From Epiperipatus broadwayi (lineage: Eukaryota; Onychophora; Udeonychophora; Euonychophora; Peripatidae), in assembly GCA_028023455.1 (NCBI GenBank), contig JAQFVV010000012.1:6668499-6732498 (forward strand): a stretch of DNA of 64,000 nt, read 5' to 3'. The stretch's first letter is position 1. Every line of letters begins with the position of its first letter. A program made the translations under genes and the position numbers. The notes under the pieces were generated by a model, which saw only the letters and a list, made by a program, of their open reading frames with translations, had not been told where the DNA came from and ran no database searches. Of this stretch, positions 36,090 to 48,670 are shown piece after piece.

Positions 36090-36470
36090 CAAATATTAAT
36101 AATTAGGAAATGATCAAAAAATTAGCATAAGCATATAACCAAAAAATCACACATTACTATCAAAATCAAATATATATATATATAAATATTTAGCAAATAT
36201 TAGTAATTAGAAAATGACCAAAAAATTAATATAATTGTGGGACAAAAAATTCAAATTACTCTAGAAATCAAATAACAAAATATTAATAATTAGGAAATGA
36301 TAAAAAAAAAAAATAGTATAATTAGGTGACCAAAGAAAAACATTAAATAATTCTAGAAATCAAATATAAAAAATATTAGTAATTAGGAAATGACCCAAAA
36401 AATTAGTACAATCACAAGACCAAAAAAAAAAAAAAAAATCAAATTACTAGCAAAATAAACTAAAAATAAT
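36090..36470 (+). repeat. Tandem repeats (~65-bp unit) in the outer left arm
   Basis: Unit recognisable as TTAGTAATTAGGAAATGACC-AAAAAATTAGTATAAT-CA-GACCAAAAA-CAAATTACTCTAGAAATC; about five degenerate copies. The mirror set lies at 39690-39960 in the other arm. Confidence 0.75.
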
Positions 36471-38140
36471 TTTAAAATATTTTACTTTTAAAATATGGCT
36501 ATAGCCATCCAAAAAAAATAAATAAATAATTTGATACAAGCAAGAACATGCTTAAATTAAAGTATTTTAATAATACGATTAAGAAAACTGTAATAAATCC
36601 ACATTATTAAAAGTAGAAATATGTTAAATAAACAAATTAAAATTTCAAAAACAATTTTTTGAGTTCAATAAAGTATTTTTATTTCATAATCAAAAAAGTG
36701 CTCCATTTTAAAATGCCATCCAATGTTTAGTTATGAGAAATATATTGAAATCTTAAGATATAATGGCAGAATGCAGAAAAAAGTTCATAACTAATATGTA
36801 TTTATTTTTAAAAATGCAGAAGCAAAAGTATTTTGGCTTTGCAATTGACAAGTATCATATTTTACATTGTTATCAAATGTTCAATTATGAGAAATATATT
36901 AATTAAAATTCTAAGAATAAAAAATAGAAAAAAATGTATAACTAATTAATTTAATTAAAAAGAAAAGAGCTAAAATGAAAGTATTATTAATTATAATTAG
37001 CAAGAATGATATTTTGAATATCATCAAATGTTATATTATAAGAAAAATATTATTACTGAACATCAATCATGTATAATAAATATTAAAAATAATAAATAAA
37101 ATTATATAACCATATTAACACATCATTGGAAATTTATGACAAATAAAAATTTACTAAACCAACATAAAATCTTGGAAATAAAAAAATGGATAAGTATTTA
37201 TCAGTTTATTAAATATTAAAATACTCAAAATTTATGTTGATTTATGAAAATGAAAATAGATTTTATATTATGTCAATGCCTGAAAAATAGTGTCCCACTT
37301 ATTCATGTGGTATTCAGCAAAAATAAATAGTGGGTAAATGAATTTTCTAGGGTCATCTCAAAAGTATCACTTTTGATCTTTTTAAAATGATAGAAAAAAT
37401 AATATCTGATTAAAAAATGAAAACAACCTTTAAAATGTTTATAATTTTGATGTAATGCAAATATTTGCAAGAATGAAATAGATGGGAAATACTTATTTTA
37501 TATTCATTATTTTTTCTCAGTAAACAAATATAATATTATCTATAAATACCTAAGTAGAAGGGGCAGAATGGAAAAGCTGTTTTCAAAGGTGTTTCGATCA
37601 TAGCATAAGACATGTGATACCTAAATGCACAGTGAGAAAAAAATGTTTTGTCTATCCAATAAAATTAAAGTGGGAGTTTTTGATTTTTTTAAATGAATAA
37701 ATCTTGTTTATTTGTGTTTTTTTTTTTTTAAGTTTGATGTAATTATTTTGTTTGTTAAGAATTGCAACAAATGCCTGTAAATGTCTTTTCAAAAAAATTT
37801 TTTTGTTATTTTAATATTCATAAATTGATTATTTTTGATGTAATGGAAATATAGCAATGATGTTGATTTCTAATTATCTATTTAACTATTTATAAATAGA
37901 TGAGATATGTAAACAGAAAGCCAGGTAGGTAAATAGAAAGCCAGATAAATACATAGTTAAATAGATGATCAGAAATCAACATCACTGTTATTTTTCCACC
38001 ACATCAAAAATATAAGTCAATTGCTAATATTAAAATAACATATAAAAATAAACGCAAATTTCCAAAAAAACATTTATAGGTATTTATTATAAGTAATAAC
38101 AAATAAAACAATTGCATCAAATTAAAAAAGACTCAACAAA

Positions 38141-38549
38141 TGGGGTTGGGGATATTCTGCAAAGCTTGTTAAGAGCTTGTGTGTAAGCTCAATATATAAC
38201 ATTTGTAATATAAGCTTGTTAAATTAGGTCACGTGATGCTGACTTGATTTCTTGTAATTTAATTTTTTGCTATTAAGGTTTTGGTGATTTTATATTGCTA
38301 AAATTATTAATATATGGTGTATCTGAACTTGGTTTAGTCCCATATGGCTATTTAAGTTAGATAGCTAGATTGGAAGACATAAGGATGTCTGAAATTTTCA
38401 GATTTTCTACTTAATAGTTATCCATTGGATAAAGAGCTGGGCTTGTCCTGGTATTTTTAATCTAATGCTTGAATAACCTAGCACCTCATTGAGGGCCAGT
38501 AGCAGAAATCTGTCTGGGGTTGGGGATATTCTGCAAAACTTGTTAAGAA
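38141..38549 (+). mobile_element. Retrozyme-like insertion in the palindrome's right arm
   Basis: The two arms match on both sides of this block, but it is missing from the left arm, so it is an insertion. It starts TGGGGTTGGGGATATTCTGC and, 374 bases later (38515), the same 35-base stretch recurs directly after a hammerhead-like motif. So the unit is about 374 bp plus a partial second unit. The first base equals the base that follows the predicted ribozyme cleavage site, as expected if self-cleaved RNA was copied into DNA. No open frame; AT-rich with ATGGCTATTTAAGTTAGATAG-like hairpins. Confidence 0.7.
38484..38519 (+). ncRNA. Hammerhead-like motif, core damaged
   Basis: CCTCA / TGGGG form a 5-bp helix I; ATTGAG replaces the CUGAUGA core (two bases lost); helix II is GGC..GC; GAAATCTGTC gives GAAA, a 2-bp helix III and a GUC cleavage triplet. 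Matches the better-preserved motif at 63436-63475 base for base in helices I and III layout. Confidence 0.5.
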
Positions 38550-39975
38550 TTTATGTGAAATATAGTAAAAACTCCCACTTTAATTTTGTTAAATAGATAA
38601 AACATATTTTCATTTAGGTGAGGATAAGCTTGAAAAAAATCTTATATTATATGCATTTATATTATATGCATTTATATTATATGCATTTATTGAGCAAAAT
38701 TAATCAACATAAAATCCCCATAATTATTGTATTTCACTAATGCAAATATTTATATTACATTAAGATTATAAACATTCTGAAGGTTGGTTTCATTTTTAGT
38801 CAAATATTTTTTATCACTCTAAAAAAATAAGAGGTCAAAAGTGAACTCTTTGGGATGGCCAGTGGACTCCAGAAAATTCTTTAACTATTTATTTTTGCTG
38901 AATACCACATGAATGAGTAGGACACTTTTAATTTTCATAAATCAATATAAATTTTGAGTATTTTAATATTTATAAGTACTTGTATGTTTTTCATTTCCAA
39001 GTTATTATGTTGGTTTCATAATTTTTTATTTGTCAACATTTTTAATCATATGTTTTTATTTATTAATTTTAATATTTATTATACATGACTTATGTCATTT
39101 GTAATATTTTTCATGTAGTATAACCTTTGATGACATTTAAAATGTGATGCTTGCTAATTGTAATTAACAATACTTTCATTTTAGCCCTTTTTTGTAATTG
39201 AATTTATTAGTTATGCTTTTTTTTATGTCTGCCACCACATATTAAGATTTTAATGAATATATCTTTCATAAATGAACATCACATTTGATAACAATTTAAA
39301 ATGTGATGCTTATTAATGTAAAATTAAAATATTTTCATTTCAGCACACTTTTTAACAATTGAATTCATTAGCTATACATTTTTTTCTGCATTTTGCCATT
39401 ATATCTTAATATATCTCTCATAATTGAACATTTGATGTCATTTAAAACATGATGTTTAATGATTGTGAAATTAAAATATTTTGTTATGCTCTAAAAATTG
39501 TTTTTTGATAGTTTTGTTTTCATTTAACATATATTTGCTAATGTGGATTTATTGCATTTTTGTTCACTGTAATATTAAAATATTAATTTAAGAGCATTAC
39601 TGCTTGCTTTAGGTTATGCAATGTTTTTGTCTTCCATACTTATCTTAACATTAGCACATGTTCATACTCTGCTACTAAAATACTTTAGCATTGTTTATTT
39701 GATTTTTGGAGTTATTTAATTTTTTCTTTAATTACTTGATTATGTTATATATATTTTTTGTCATTTCCTAATTATTAATATTTTTTATATTTGATTTCTA
39801 GAGTTATTTGATGTTTTTTTTGATCATATGATTATACTAATTTTTTTTTTTTTGGTTCATTTTCTTAATTATTAATATTTTTTAAGTTTGGTTTTTTTGG
39901 TCACAAGATTATGATAATTTTTTTAGTCATTCCCTAATTATTATTTACTAACATTATCTGAAGTATTGTTTCTGT

Positions 39976-40780
39976 CAGCTGTAATTTTAGAGCTCCCCTG
40001 ATATTCAAAATGGTGTAGATCACTTACTAAATTGAAACTATATATTTTAATAAATATAATAACAAACTCCATTTACTTTCCAACCTTTATTTTTATTACT
40101 AGTCTATAAATAATTTTAAATAATAATAATTTTAAAATATATAAAAATATATAATATAATTAGAAAGTAAAAAAAGTTAATTAAAAAATATTTATAGAAT
40201 TAAGTATTTAAAGGAAGTAATCATTTTTGGAGGCAAAAGCTAGAATAAAAAAAGTTTAACAAAAGAATTACTACTATAACCAAGAAATAAACAATAAAAA
40301 ATATAATTATTATATAATAGTAATAAGATTAGATTGATAATTTGTTAAAAATGAAATTTAGTATATTTCAATGCATTTAATGTACATATTTAAATATGTT
40401 CACATGTGCAATATGTAATAAAATTGATATAATTACATGTGTTATATATATATGGAATACACTAATTTTATATTTTTTTCATATATTAATTTTAGACAGT
40501 TTTGTAAATGAAAAAGAGCCCCTAATAAAGACTATAAAATATGGTTGAAATATAGAGTATAAGAAAATTGGATATTGATATAAATTAGAAATAAAAACCA
40601 AGATTTGGAAAAAAAATGGCATAATTTATTATGTTTAATCTAATAAAAAGATTCAAAATTTTATATGCTATTGACTGTGAAATAAAAATGTCTTTAATTA
40701 AAAATAGTAAATCAAAGGGCAGCACCCTTATTTATGGTGTAGATTACATTATAATTGCTTTTTTTGTGTGTATGATCCAT
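39976..40780. other. AT-rich DNA, no gene seen
   Basis: Nothing recognised beyond low-complexity A/T tracts. Confidence 0.45.
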
Positions 40781-40782
40781 GT

Positions 40783-40870
40783 GGTTTAGCATAGTAATAG
40801 AGTGTCAAACTCAGAAATGTGGGATTTTAGATTCAATTCTGATGCTGGCATTTTTGGTACTCAAACTTAT
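40783..40870 (+). mobile_element. Degenerate tRNA-derived SINE (second family)
   Basis: GTGGTTTAGCATAGTAATAG resembles a tRNA A-box start, and GATTCAATTCTGATGCTGGC is a B-box with following arm. Body differs from the main SINE family of the window. A T-run and no clear TSD follow. Confidence 0.55.
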
Positions 40871-41639
40871 TATAAACTCTTGATCAATAAAGTTATTTGT
40901 ATAGGTTTTTTTTTTTTTTTGTTTCTAGACTTAGTTATATTACCATTCATTTGACAAACTCTGACTGTTAAAAGCTCTTTGCTCTTCATTTAAAAAATAA
41001 CTGGATACCCATTGACAGCCATTATTAAAGATCTATTTGGATTGGATATTGGCTGGCTGCCTAAAAAACTATTTTCACTTAGAAAATCTTCCAACTTCCA
41101 TATAATTTTTATTAATAATTCATGCTTTGTTAAATTTCAATTTTTGTCTAGAATACACAAATATTAAATATAATGTATACTTCATAACATAGTGTTCATG
41201 TGAAAAAGTGCAAATAATTACTGACCTACAAATCTTCTATTGTAATGTGTAATTGCATAATAGTTGAGTCAGCAACTTAAACATTATTTTTAATTCTAGG
41301 ATATTGCAATTTCTGTTGCAATAATAGAAAGTATAAGTTTTAAAGTTTTGCACATCACATATCTATGAAAACTATTATATTAAGAAAGTAAATAATGACA
41401 ATCTATAAGAATGGACATACTAGAGCTACATGTTAACTGCTTTCTGGCTGTCAAATATAATAAATGGAATGACGATCTATGTTTTCTTCAGCTTTATCCA
41501 ATTCTTACATAACAAAATATTCAGATATAAATCAATTTCCTGCTCAGAAAAATTGGACTAATAATTGAAGACCAAGGATTTCCTGAATCTTAGCTGCCAT
41601 CTTGGTGTTTCAATGTCAGTTGATTGAAGCAAATAATAA

Positions 41640-41955
41640 TATGAAAAAGTTACAGGGATTTGAACTCAGGATTTTTTAATTTATTCATCCTCCACTCCAG
41701 CTCAAGTAATCAAGACACATGACCATGCACATAATTGCTATCTTAATATAAACTGAGCACTGAGTGTATATGGATGTGGGAGATTATGATTTAGCCCAAT
41801 TAATGAGTGCTGGTTCTGCATGAAATGTGTATATTGATGATCATTTATCTTTTTCACATATGTGTCATCATGTGTATCAGTTGCTTGAGATGGAGTGGAG
41901 GATGAATAGTTTGAACAGTCCTGAGTTCGAAACCCTCTAATTACCTATATAAAAA
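41640..41955. repeat. Head-to-head pair of tRNA-like SINE remnants
   Basis: 41654-41715 (minus) and 41879-41940 (plus) are reverse complements. Each half carries an A-box-like TTGAG.TGGAGTGGAGGATGAAT and a B-box (GAGTTCGAAACCC on the plus half, GAGTTCAAATCCC on the minus half), so this is a pair of tRNA-derived units facing each other around a 160-bp spacer. Confidence 0.6.
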
Positions 41956-42833
41956 CATTCAGTAAAAGCAAATTACATTATAGCCTTAGAATTAAATAAA
42001 ATTTAGAATTATTTTTTATTCTATTAAAGTCTTTCAGAAAAATAAGTTTTCTGCAGAAAATCGAAAGCATCATGAAATGTCATTTTAATACAATAAAAAT
42101 TATTTATACAAGACATGTGAATGAATTGTATTTCATGAATTCATTGCAAAAAAAAATTTGTCTATCTTTTTTTAAAAGTTAGAATGCTCATTTCAGAGTA
42201 GCTACTAATAAATGAATGCATTTCCAAAATAAGACCTATGTCTAGTTATATGGTAATTTTGCTTCCCTCTTTTCCAATGCGATATTTCAGATATTTTTCA
42301 CAAAGAGCAAACAATATGGATAAGCACCATTTGTTTCTCAAATTTAAATGTTACCATATATATAAAATTTTCATGTTAATGCTATCTGGACAACTTTTAA
42401 ATCACTTTAAAAATAAACCCTATTTATTTCCTGATATCTAATATAATAATTAGACATGGATATATACATATATATATAAACAAAGAAAGTAAATTATCCT
42501 CTCCCAAGCTATGAATTAAAAGTGCTCTAAATGCTGAACAAAGGATCAAGAATAGAATGAATCCATCGATTCTTGGGAACTCTGACATTTATAACCTTTG
42601 TCAGCATTGTTGGTTATTCATTCATTTATCAACCAGATGTAATATTACACTTAAGAGTTTTAAACTCAAGGTGGAGATAGCATCTCTCTTTTAACACCTT
42701 GATTGTAATAATTGTCTGAATTATGTTTAATTTAGAGTATATATACATATAACAAGACAATGTTTAGCACTGGTGTTGCTAGGAAACCATAAATTAATAT
42801 TCTCACTACTAAGACTAAATTACTTTGCTTTAG
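41956..42833. other. AT-rich DNA, no gene seen
   Basis: A 67-codon frame at 42238-42441 has no recognised family and looks random. Confidence 0.45.
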
Positions 42834-42847
42834 TAGCTTTTTGTCTT

Positions 42848-42964
42848 GCGTTGTTAGCCGAGAGGTATCGCAGCCACCATGCAAGCAAGTAGTTGGTTGC
42901 ACATGATTGTGGGTTGTGGGTTCGTGTCCCAGCCGATGCTATGACATATGAAAAAAAATAATAA
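42848..42964 (+). mobile_element. tRNA-derived SINE (copy 4, long type)
   Basis: TSD TAGCTTTTT(T)G(T/C)CTT at 42834-42847 and 42965-42979. A-box GTTAGCCGAGAGG, a long variable-arm-like part with GCAAGCAAGTAGTTGGTTGC, B-box GGGTTCGTGTCCC, tail GCTATGACATATGAAAAAAA. The extended arm is reminiscent of a class II (Ser/Leu) tRNA source. Confidence 0.85.
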
Positions 42965-42979
42965 TAGCTTTTTTGCCTT

Positions 42980-44468
42980 GGGTTTAAAAATAAAAGAAAA
43001 TCCCTTCTTATTTCTAACACAAGTTTTTATATGGATTTTTTAATAAATATGAAAACTTAGAAAAAGTTTTGATATCATGTAAAAGATAAGTTCATCATCC
43101 CCATAAAATTGTGTATTAGATTAAATATGTTCATGGATTTATGATATAAACAAATTATATAAATGTATATATGTTACCTTGACACAGGAGAAAAGTGGGA
43201 TTCATTTTTCTTCTGTTCATTGTTAAATAATGATATGAAGTGATTGAACATGGATAATGTTATATTTATTATAAATGTTTTTGTATAGTTCTGTGGTTAG
43301 CATGGTCGTATTTATGTGTTGTGAATTATGTGTGGGCATATATTTATAAATTAGTTTTAAAAAGAAGTAATTTTTTCTGATTTAATAGTTTAAATTTAAA
43401 CTGATTTAAATGAATCTCAATTAATATAAATTTCACACTTGTTTTGTTTTTATTTATAATCATATGTATTTATTAGCTTAGAGAGTAGGAAAAAAGTGAA
43501 ATTTATTTTTCTTCTTAGTTATTGAACATGATACTAGATGGCATGAAGTGATTGAATTTGTCTAAAATTATTATAATTTTTTTATATAAATTTGCGCATT
43601 TGTATATATTCTACATATAATATAGAGATACAAAAGCAACTCCCATATAAAATAGCTTTTTTGTTGTTATTTCTAATGTGAAATTACTTTAACGGTTCAA
43701 TTTTTTTTTTAGTACAGTATTTTATAAAGTTTTTCGTCATTGAATTTTTTTATCTAATCATTGATTTGTAATTTTTTATTTTTTTGTTCACCTTGTTAAC
43801 TATCCTTTTCATAGCTACTAAAGGTTCCATTATGAAGCTATCAAATCACAGTTTTCGAGAAGAGTTCACTGTTTGTTCGACAGCTGGTGAATTCTTGTCC
43901 TCCGAATCATTTGTTGATCTCTTTTCCTGAGAAATGAAATTGCTTTCTTTAAAAATCTTTTATTCTCTAGTCGTAAGGAATTGTCAGATAAGATGAAATA
44001 CTTAGAATAAATAAATATTTCTTTCCATTTCCTTTCTTCACTAGGTTTGTGACTTTGGAGTTAATATTATTTGACTTGTTATATTTGTTAATTGTTGCTA
44101 TAGTAATGCATAATACTTACTTGAGAAAATTGTCGTAACATACTAGTTAAAAATTAAAAGCACTAGAAATACAAATATTTTTTTTTAAATTTGATTTAAT
44201 GAAATGAGAGAATTTATTGATAAATACTTTTTCCTATTCCAGTCTCAAATAAGACATTTTCACTCTTTATTTTCTAATAAAAAAATTATATTATAATCAA
44301 TTCATTGACATTTTACTTTATTTTCACTATTTAACTGCAGAACGTATTATAGTTTATAGCTATGAGTGACGTAAAAACATTAGTTTATCAATTATCTGCC
44401 AAAGATAGATAACTCCTACAAAACAACACAAATCACTTTTTCTGAGTATTTCTGACTTTACTCTTTTC
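42980..44468. other. AT-rich DNA, no gene seen
   Basis: No coding content recognised; TGTGGTTAGCATGG near 43292 is an isolated A-box-like fragment. Confidence 0.45.
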
Positions 44469-44485
44469 AAATACCCATAGTACCC

Positions 44486-44589
44486 AATCTTGTGTTGTTA
44501 GCCGAGAGATATCGCAGCTGCCATGCAAGCAAGTAGTTGATTGCAGACGGTTGTGGGTTCGCGTCCCGGCCGATGCTATGACATATGAA
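44486..44589 (+). mobile_element. tRNA-derived SINE (copy 5, long type)
   Basis: TSD AAATACCCATAG(T/C)ACC at 44469-44483 and 44590-44604. Same A-box, arm and tail as copy 4, B-box GGGTTCGCGTCCCGG. Confidence 0.85.
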
Positions 44590-44937
44590 AAATACCCATA
44601 GCACCTTCTTAGGCTAATAAATCAATTTAACTTTACCTTCTTCCATCATTTTTTCCTCTCCAAATCCATATCTGTTCTAAATACTTTTTCTCCTCATAAA
44701 TGTTACAATAAATGATATTTATTTATTATCTTTTTAAATAATTTATATACATAATCACATCCTCTCAAGTTTTAATTTTTATTCTCTTTTAATTTGATAT
44801 TTCAAAAACTTTACAGTTAATTGTAAAAAAGATGGAACCAGTTGAAAATGTCAAGAAATATTATATGTGTTTTTATATACGTTAAATACTTTACAAATTT
44901 TGATTTTTAAATATACAAATACGTAATTTTAGAATAA

Positions 44938-46190
44938 TTTTTTTTTACCCTGTTTTTCTCCAATAATTGTAATGGTTCAAAAAATGTTAAAACATTTTAA
45001 ACAACAAAACAGATTTGAATTTGTAATAAAGAAAATTTATTTAAACCTGAGCACATTCAATACTGAGTAGTATTATAAACATAGCATTATGAGACTAAAT
45101 AAAGTTGAGATCTAGATTTAAAGTTACTTTTGAATATTAAATAATATATTATCATAAAATTGAATTTTTAGGAGTAGATTTACATACTAATGATGAAAGT
45201 GGTTGCTACAAGTACCATTTTTTAGAAAGAGGGGTGCTAGAGTCCTTTTTATTGATGGCATGATGATATTTAGCTATTGATTACATCTCCTTCATCTTTC
45301 TCTTTTTTGTTGTTAAACCTTTCTCTTTCTATTATCTCTCTCAGAACAAACAATGTCCGGATTGCAACTTGTAATCTAATAAAGTGGAAGATTATTCATT
45401 GCTTTTTTTGATCTGGCTATACAGGTGTTTATGCTGGGCAAGTTTTGTAGAAAACCTTAGCTCAGGTTTCACCACAGTAAGACTTCAAGCAATTAGGTTC
45501 TTTGCAATTTGATGTGAAACTTCTCTAGGTGTTTTGTCTTTTGAATTATTTAATAATTTATTTAAGGATGGTGGCAAGCAAAAACTGATATTGTATTTAT
45601 TGGTATAAATGTTTTATAATTTGTGTGCAAGTTTGGAAATATAAGGGAGACTATATCATTTTTTATTATCAAGGTGAATGTTTGTAGAGTACATGATTTT
45701 GTTATAAAAATTCACAATAATTGCGGTTATTTTTTTAGAATTGTACCCAATGCATATTATTAGGTCTTTAGTGTATATATCAATGTTTCTTCTCTGATCA
45801 GCCTCGAATTTTCACAGCTCCTTTTATATCAGTGTATTTATGGGAGAAGAGAATATTAGACCTAGTGTGTATGGTGCCTCTTACATTTAATGGTTTTAAA
45901 ATCATTTTATAGTCTAAAACATTGTCCTGACTGATGATATCTAAGTCTAAAAGTTTTATGTTGTGCAAGAGCTCATCTTCTCCCTCGATGATCCAAGTTA
46001 TATTCAAAAGTAAGTTTAAATCAAGTCCTCAACTTCCTTTAGTCACATAATACTACGATTATAATACTACTCAGTAATTAAAATACTCAGCTTTAAATAA
46101 AACAAATTTATTACAAATTCAAACCTGTTATGTTTTTACATTATAAATATACAAATATTAAATGATTATCACTTAGAAAAAAGTGTTTAT
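44938..46190 (-). mobile_element. TIR element enclosing a Penelope-type endonuclease remnant, copy 1
   Basis: Left end (44968-45145: GAATTTGTAATAAAGAAAAT..., ACTGAGTAGTATTATAA) is the inverted match of the right end (about 45995-46140). Terminal inverted repeats of about 170 bp surround a minus-strand remnant related to the open frame at 61902-62363. The whole is about 1.25 kb. See the second copy at 61763-62742. Confidence 0.75.
45230..45545 (-). pseudogene. Penelope-type GIY-YIG endonuclease remnant
   Basis: The minus strand is similar in DNA to 62008-62330 (for instance CCTAGAGA.G.TTCACATCAAATTG and AAGAACCTAATTGCT) but carries frameshifts and stops. A 69-codon minus frame just upstream (46007-45798, EDELLHNIKLLDLDIIS) has no family I can name. 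Confidence 0.65.
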
Positions 46191-46589
46191 CTATAGAAAG
46201 ATTAACATCTATCAAACAAACATTATACAATCCTTGAGCTTCCATTCTTTAATTATATCTAGAATCATTTGTGGTAAACATGATTTTTAGAAAAGCAGTG
46301 CAAACAAATTGTAAAAAGCTAACTTTCAGAAACTCGTCTAAGATTTGGTTTTTACCATAACATAGTATTTCTTGATTACTTATGGTAACTATAGATGGCT
46401 CTAATGTGAAATGATAGAATGAATTGTGGCTTTTAATGTTATAATCATTGTGTAAGAATTGTTTGATGATAAAATCATTAAAAAGAATAGGAAGAATTAA
46501 GTAAGTATTTTCCTGAAGATTTGTGATGATGGTGTTTTAGTTGTATTTATTGTTTGGACCATTTCCATCATCTAATATGAGTAATGAAT

Positions 46590-48090
46590 GTCTTTAGAAA
46601 AATTTAACTTTATTTAACATTCCAAATACAAGATTTCCAAAAATAGTCACTTGTAAGAGTCTTTTCTGGATCCAACATCATCCAGTCTCACTCATTTCTT
46701 TTGTTGGATTTTAGAAAATCTTCATAGTATAAACTGTCCAATAAAATTATTAAGTATAGTGTATTATATCAGAATTTTTCTTCTATAAAATATCAAATTG
46801 GGAAAATATTTCAACAAAAATTTGTAAAAGAATGTTGAAGTCAAAATCTGTTAAATACTTATATAGACCTCTCACAGTAATTGCAGTTTTAGCATCCCAT
46901 TGTTCTGGGATTTTCAATCATACTTAATATAGTAAAAAACTACTTTTAATTGCTTGATCTAAAGCATAAGATCTCTTGATAGATTTTAAGAAAAATGAAA
47001 AGAAAATCCTACTAAAGTTTGAAAAAATATTTTGAATTCTTTAATATGGGTAACAGACCAAAAAAACTAAGTTTAGTTTATGCACATAACAGTCAACAAA
47101 AATAGCATGTTTGCAAATTTCGTTGATTTTTGCTTGGATGCCATTATGCTGTTCAGCCATTACACAGTTCCATTCTATTTTTGAGTCACTAGCTTTTTAC
47201 TACAATGAAATTCTTGTAAATATTTTCTAATATGGGTAAATAGTAAATTTGCATCCCCATTTTCATTAAAAATTTGTAAAGCCAATAAATCTCTCTTTAA
47301 TGTCTTCATTTTCAGTTACATAGCAAAACAATAGACATTTGTGCTCTGTAATTGATGTTGTGGTTTTATCTACAATGATAGCAATGAATAATTTCAATTT
47401 CTTTTCTAATTTCTTCTAATAAAATATTTGCAATTGATTAAATATTTTGTATTTTGTTTGAAAAGCCAGTAAAAATTATAGATTTTTCTAAATGAATTTT
47501 CAACTGATTATCTGATGAATCTAATAAACAAGTTCGATGTATTTTCTCTATTTTCAGATTCAGAAGATTCCATATATTTTTATAATGATGAAAAAAACAT
47601 AACATCCATTAATTTAGAAATTATGTACAATCTATTAGCTACCACTGTTTTGTTATGTCTTTTAATATTAATTGTATATTGCTGACTATGGTTAAATTTA
47701 ATTCTAGACTGATTTCCAAACTGTTTAAATTTTACAAAAGAATCTAACTGAAATTCGTGTCTTTTTCAAGCTTTACTTAAATTGTTCAAATCGTCAAATT
47801 CGTTTTTATTCCAGCCATTAATTTCATGAGAAAATAATATACAAGGCCAACAAAATAATTTTTGTAACTTTGCACAACCACAAAAACACTGTATATATTC
47901 ATGAAACTCATTTCAAATGTGTTTTACAAATGTTTTTGAATTGCTAGTAATATTTAATTTAGAAGATGGTTTTTCATTTTCAATGCTTTTTTTTCAGTAA
48001 AACTTCTTGAACTGAAGCTTCTTTCAATAAATTCTCACTAATACAATTGCATTCTATATTGACATCAATCATTTCTTTAATATTATCATT
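46590..48090 (-). pseudogene. hAT transposase pseudogene
   Basis: Translated piecewise on the minus strand: KIILLALYIIFS then EINGWNKNEFDDLNNLSKAL and KRHEF (about 47880-47760, TTF-type zinc-finger region), then TTTSITEHKCLLF, ERFIGFTNF, and CKHAIFVDCYVHKLNLVF (about 47120-47060), which matches the 'vhC.AH.LNLVL' phrase of the hAT catalytic region. Further on, an 'EQWDAKTAITVRGLYKY' phrase near 46880. Many stops and shifts; no dimerisation domain recognised. hAT transposases cut and paste DNA with 8-bp TSDs. Not active. Confidence 0.75.
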
Positions 48091-48670
48091 ATCCATAATA
48101 ATTAAGCTGCAAATAAAAAAATAAAAAAAAAATTTAAAAATAATTTAAAAGTATTAATTTTATATTTAAACTAATTAATTTATAAACACTATTTATTTAT
48201 TTTACTATAAATATTTACCTATATAAAAAGATTGTGTTTCATGTAGTTGAAATGTTGAAACACAAGATACAAACCACTATACTTATTAATTTGTTAAAAG
48301 TTATTCAAATAAATGTCAAAATTTCATGGAAGTAATGACCACGATTTTAAATACAGCATCCAAGGCGCGTGCGCAAAGTATAGTTCTTGCTTATAGACCT
48401 ATGCATTGATATTGTTTGCCACAGATGCAAGTTAAAGTTTTGATATTTTACGCATTCATTGCGGGCTGTAAATAAGTTATGTAACAAAATACATTTAAGC
48501 ATTTTTTAAAACTAAAATTAACATTATTAATAAATTTATCTACAAAATTATAAAACATTGTTAGTATTTACAGTTTAAAGAATATTTATTTATTCGATAA
48601 ATTAATCCAGGTAAATTATTTTTTACAAGGGATGCGCTACAGTCACTTATCCATTGAAGGCACGCCACTG
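46590..48670 (-). mobile_element. hAT transposon fossil (TTF-zinc-finger type)
   Basis: Minus strand starts with a hAT-like terminus CAGTGGCGTGCC at 48670-48659, next to CTATCTAC (possible 8-bp TSD). Some 580 bp on, broken frames show a TTF-type zinc finger and then transposase. The left terminus is not located. Confidence 0.7.

Larger units (their letters stand above)
35935..39975. repeat. 4-kb imperfect palindrome with ~1.9-kb arms
   Basis: Left arm about 35935-37890, right arm about 37954-39975, spacer near 37921. Paired landmarks: GATGTTGATTTCT (37870) with AGAAATCAACATC (37970); AAAGTGGGAGTTTTT (37668) with AAAAACTCCCACTTT (38566); ATTCATGTGGTATTCAGC (37301) with its complement (38896); AATTAGGAAATGA (36105, 36290) with TCATTTCCTAATT (39761). 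Arms contain their own tandem repeats (about 65-bp units near the outer ends, about 165-bp units further in). No protein-coding frame is seen. Probably a large foldback transposon; outer edges are approximate. Confidence 0.85.

Noticed and set aside
43285-43330. TGTGGTTAGCATGG as the start of a tRNA gene or SINE
   Set aside because: No B-box, no cloverleaf and no TSD follow.
45934-45975. CTGATGATATC as a hammerhead core in the TIR/Penelope element
   Set aside because: No paired helix II and no GAAA follows.
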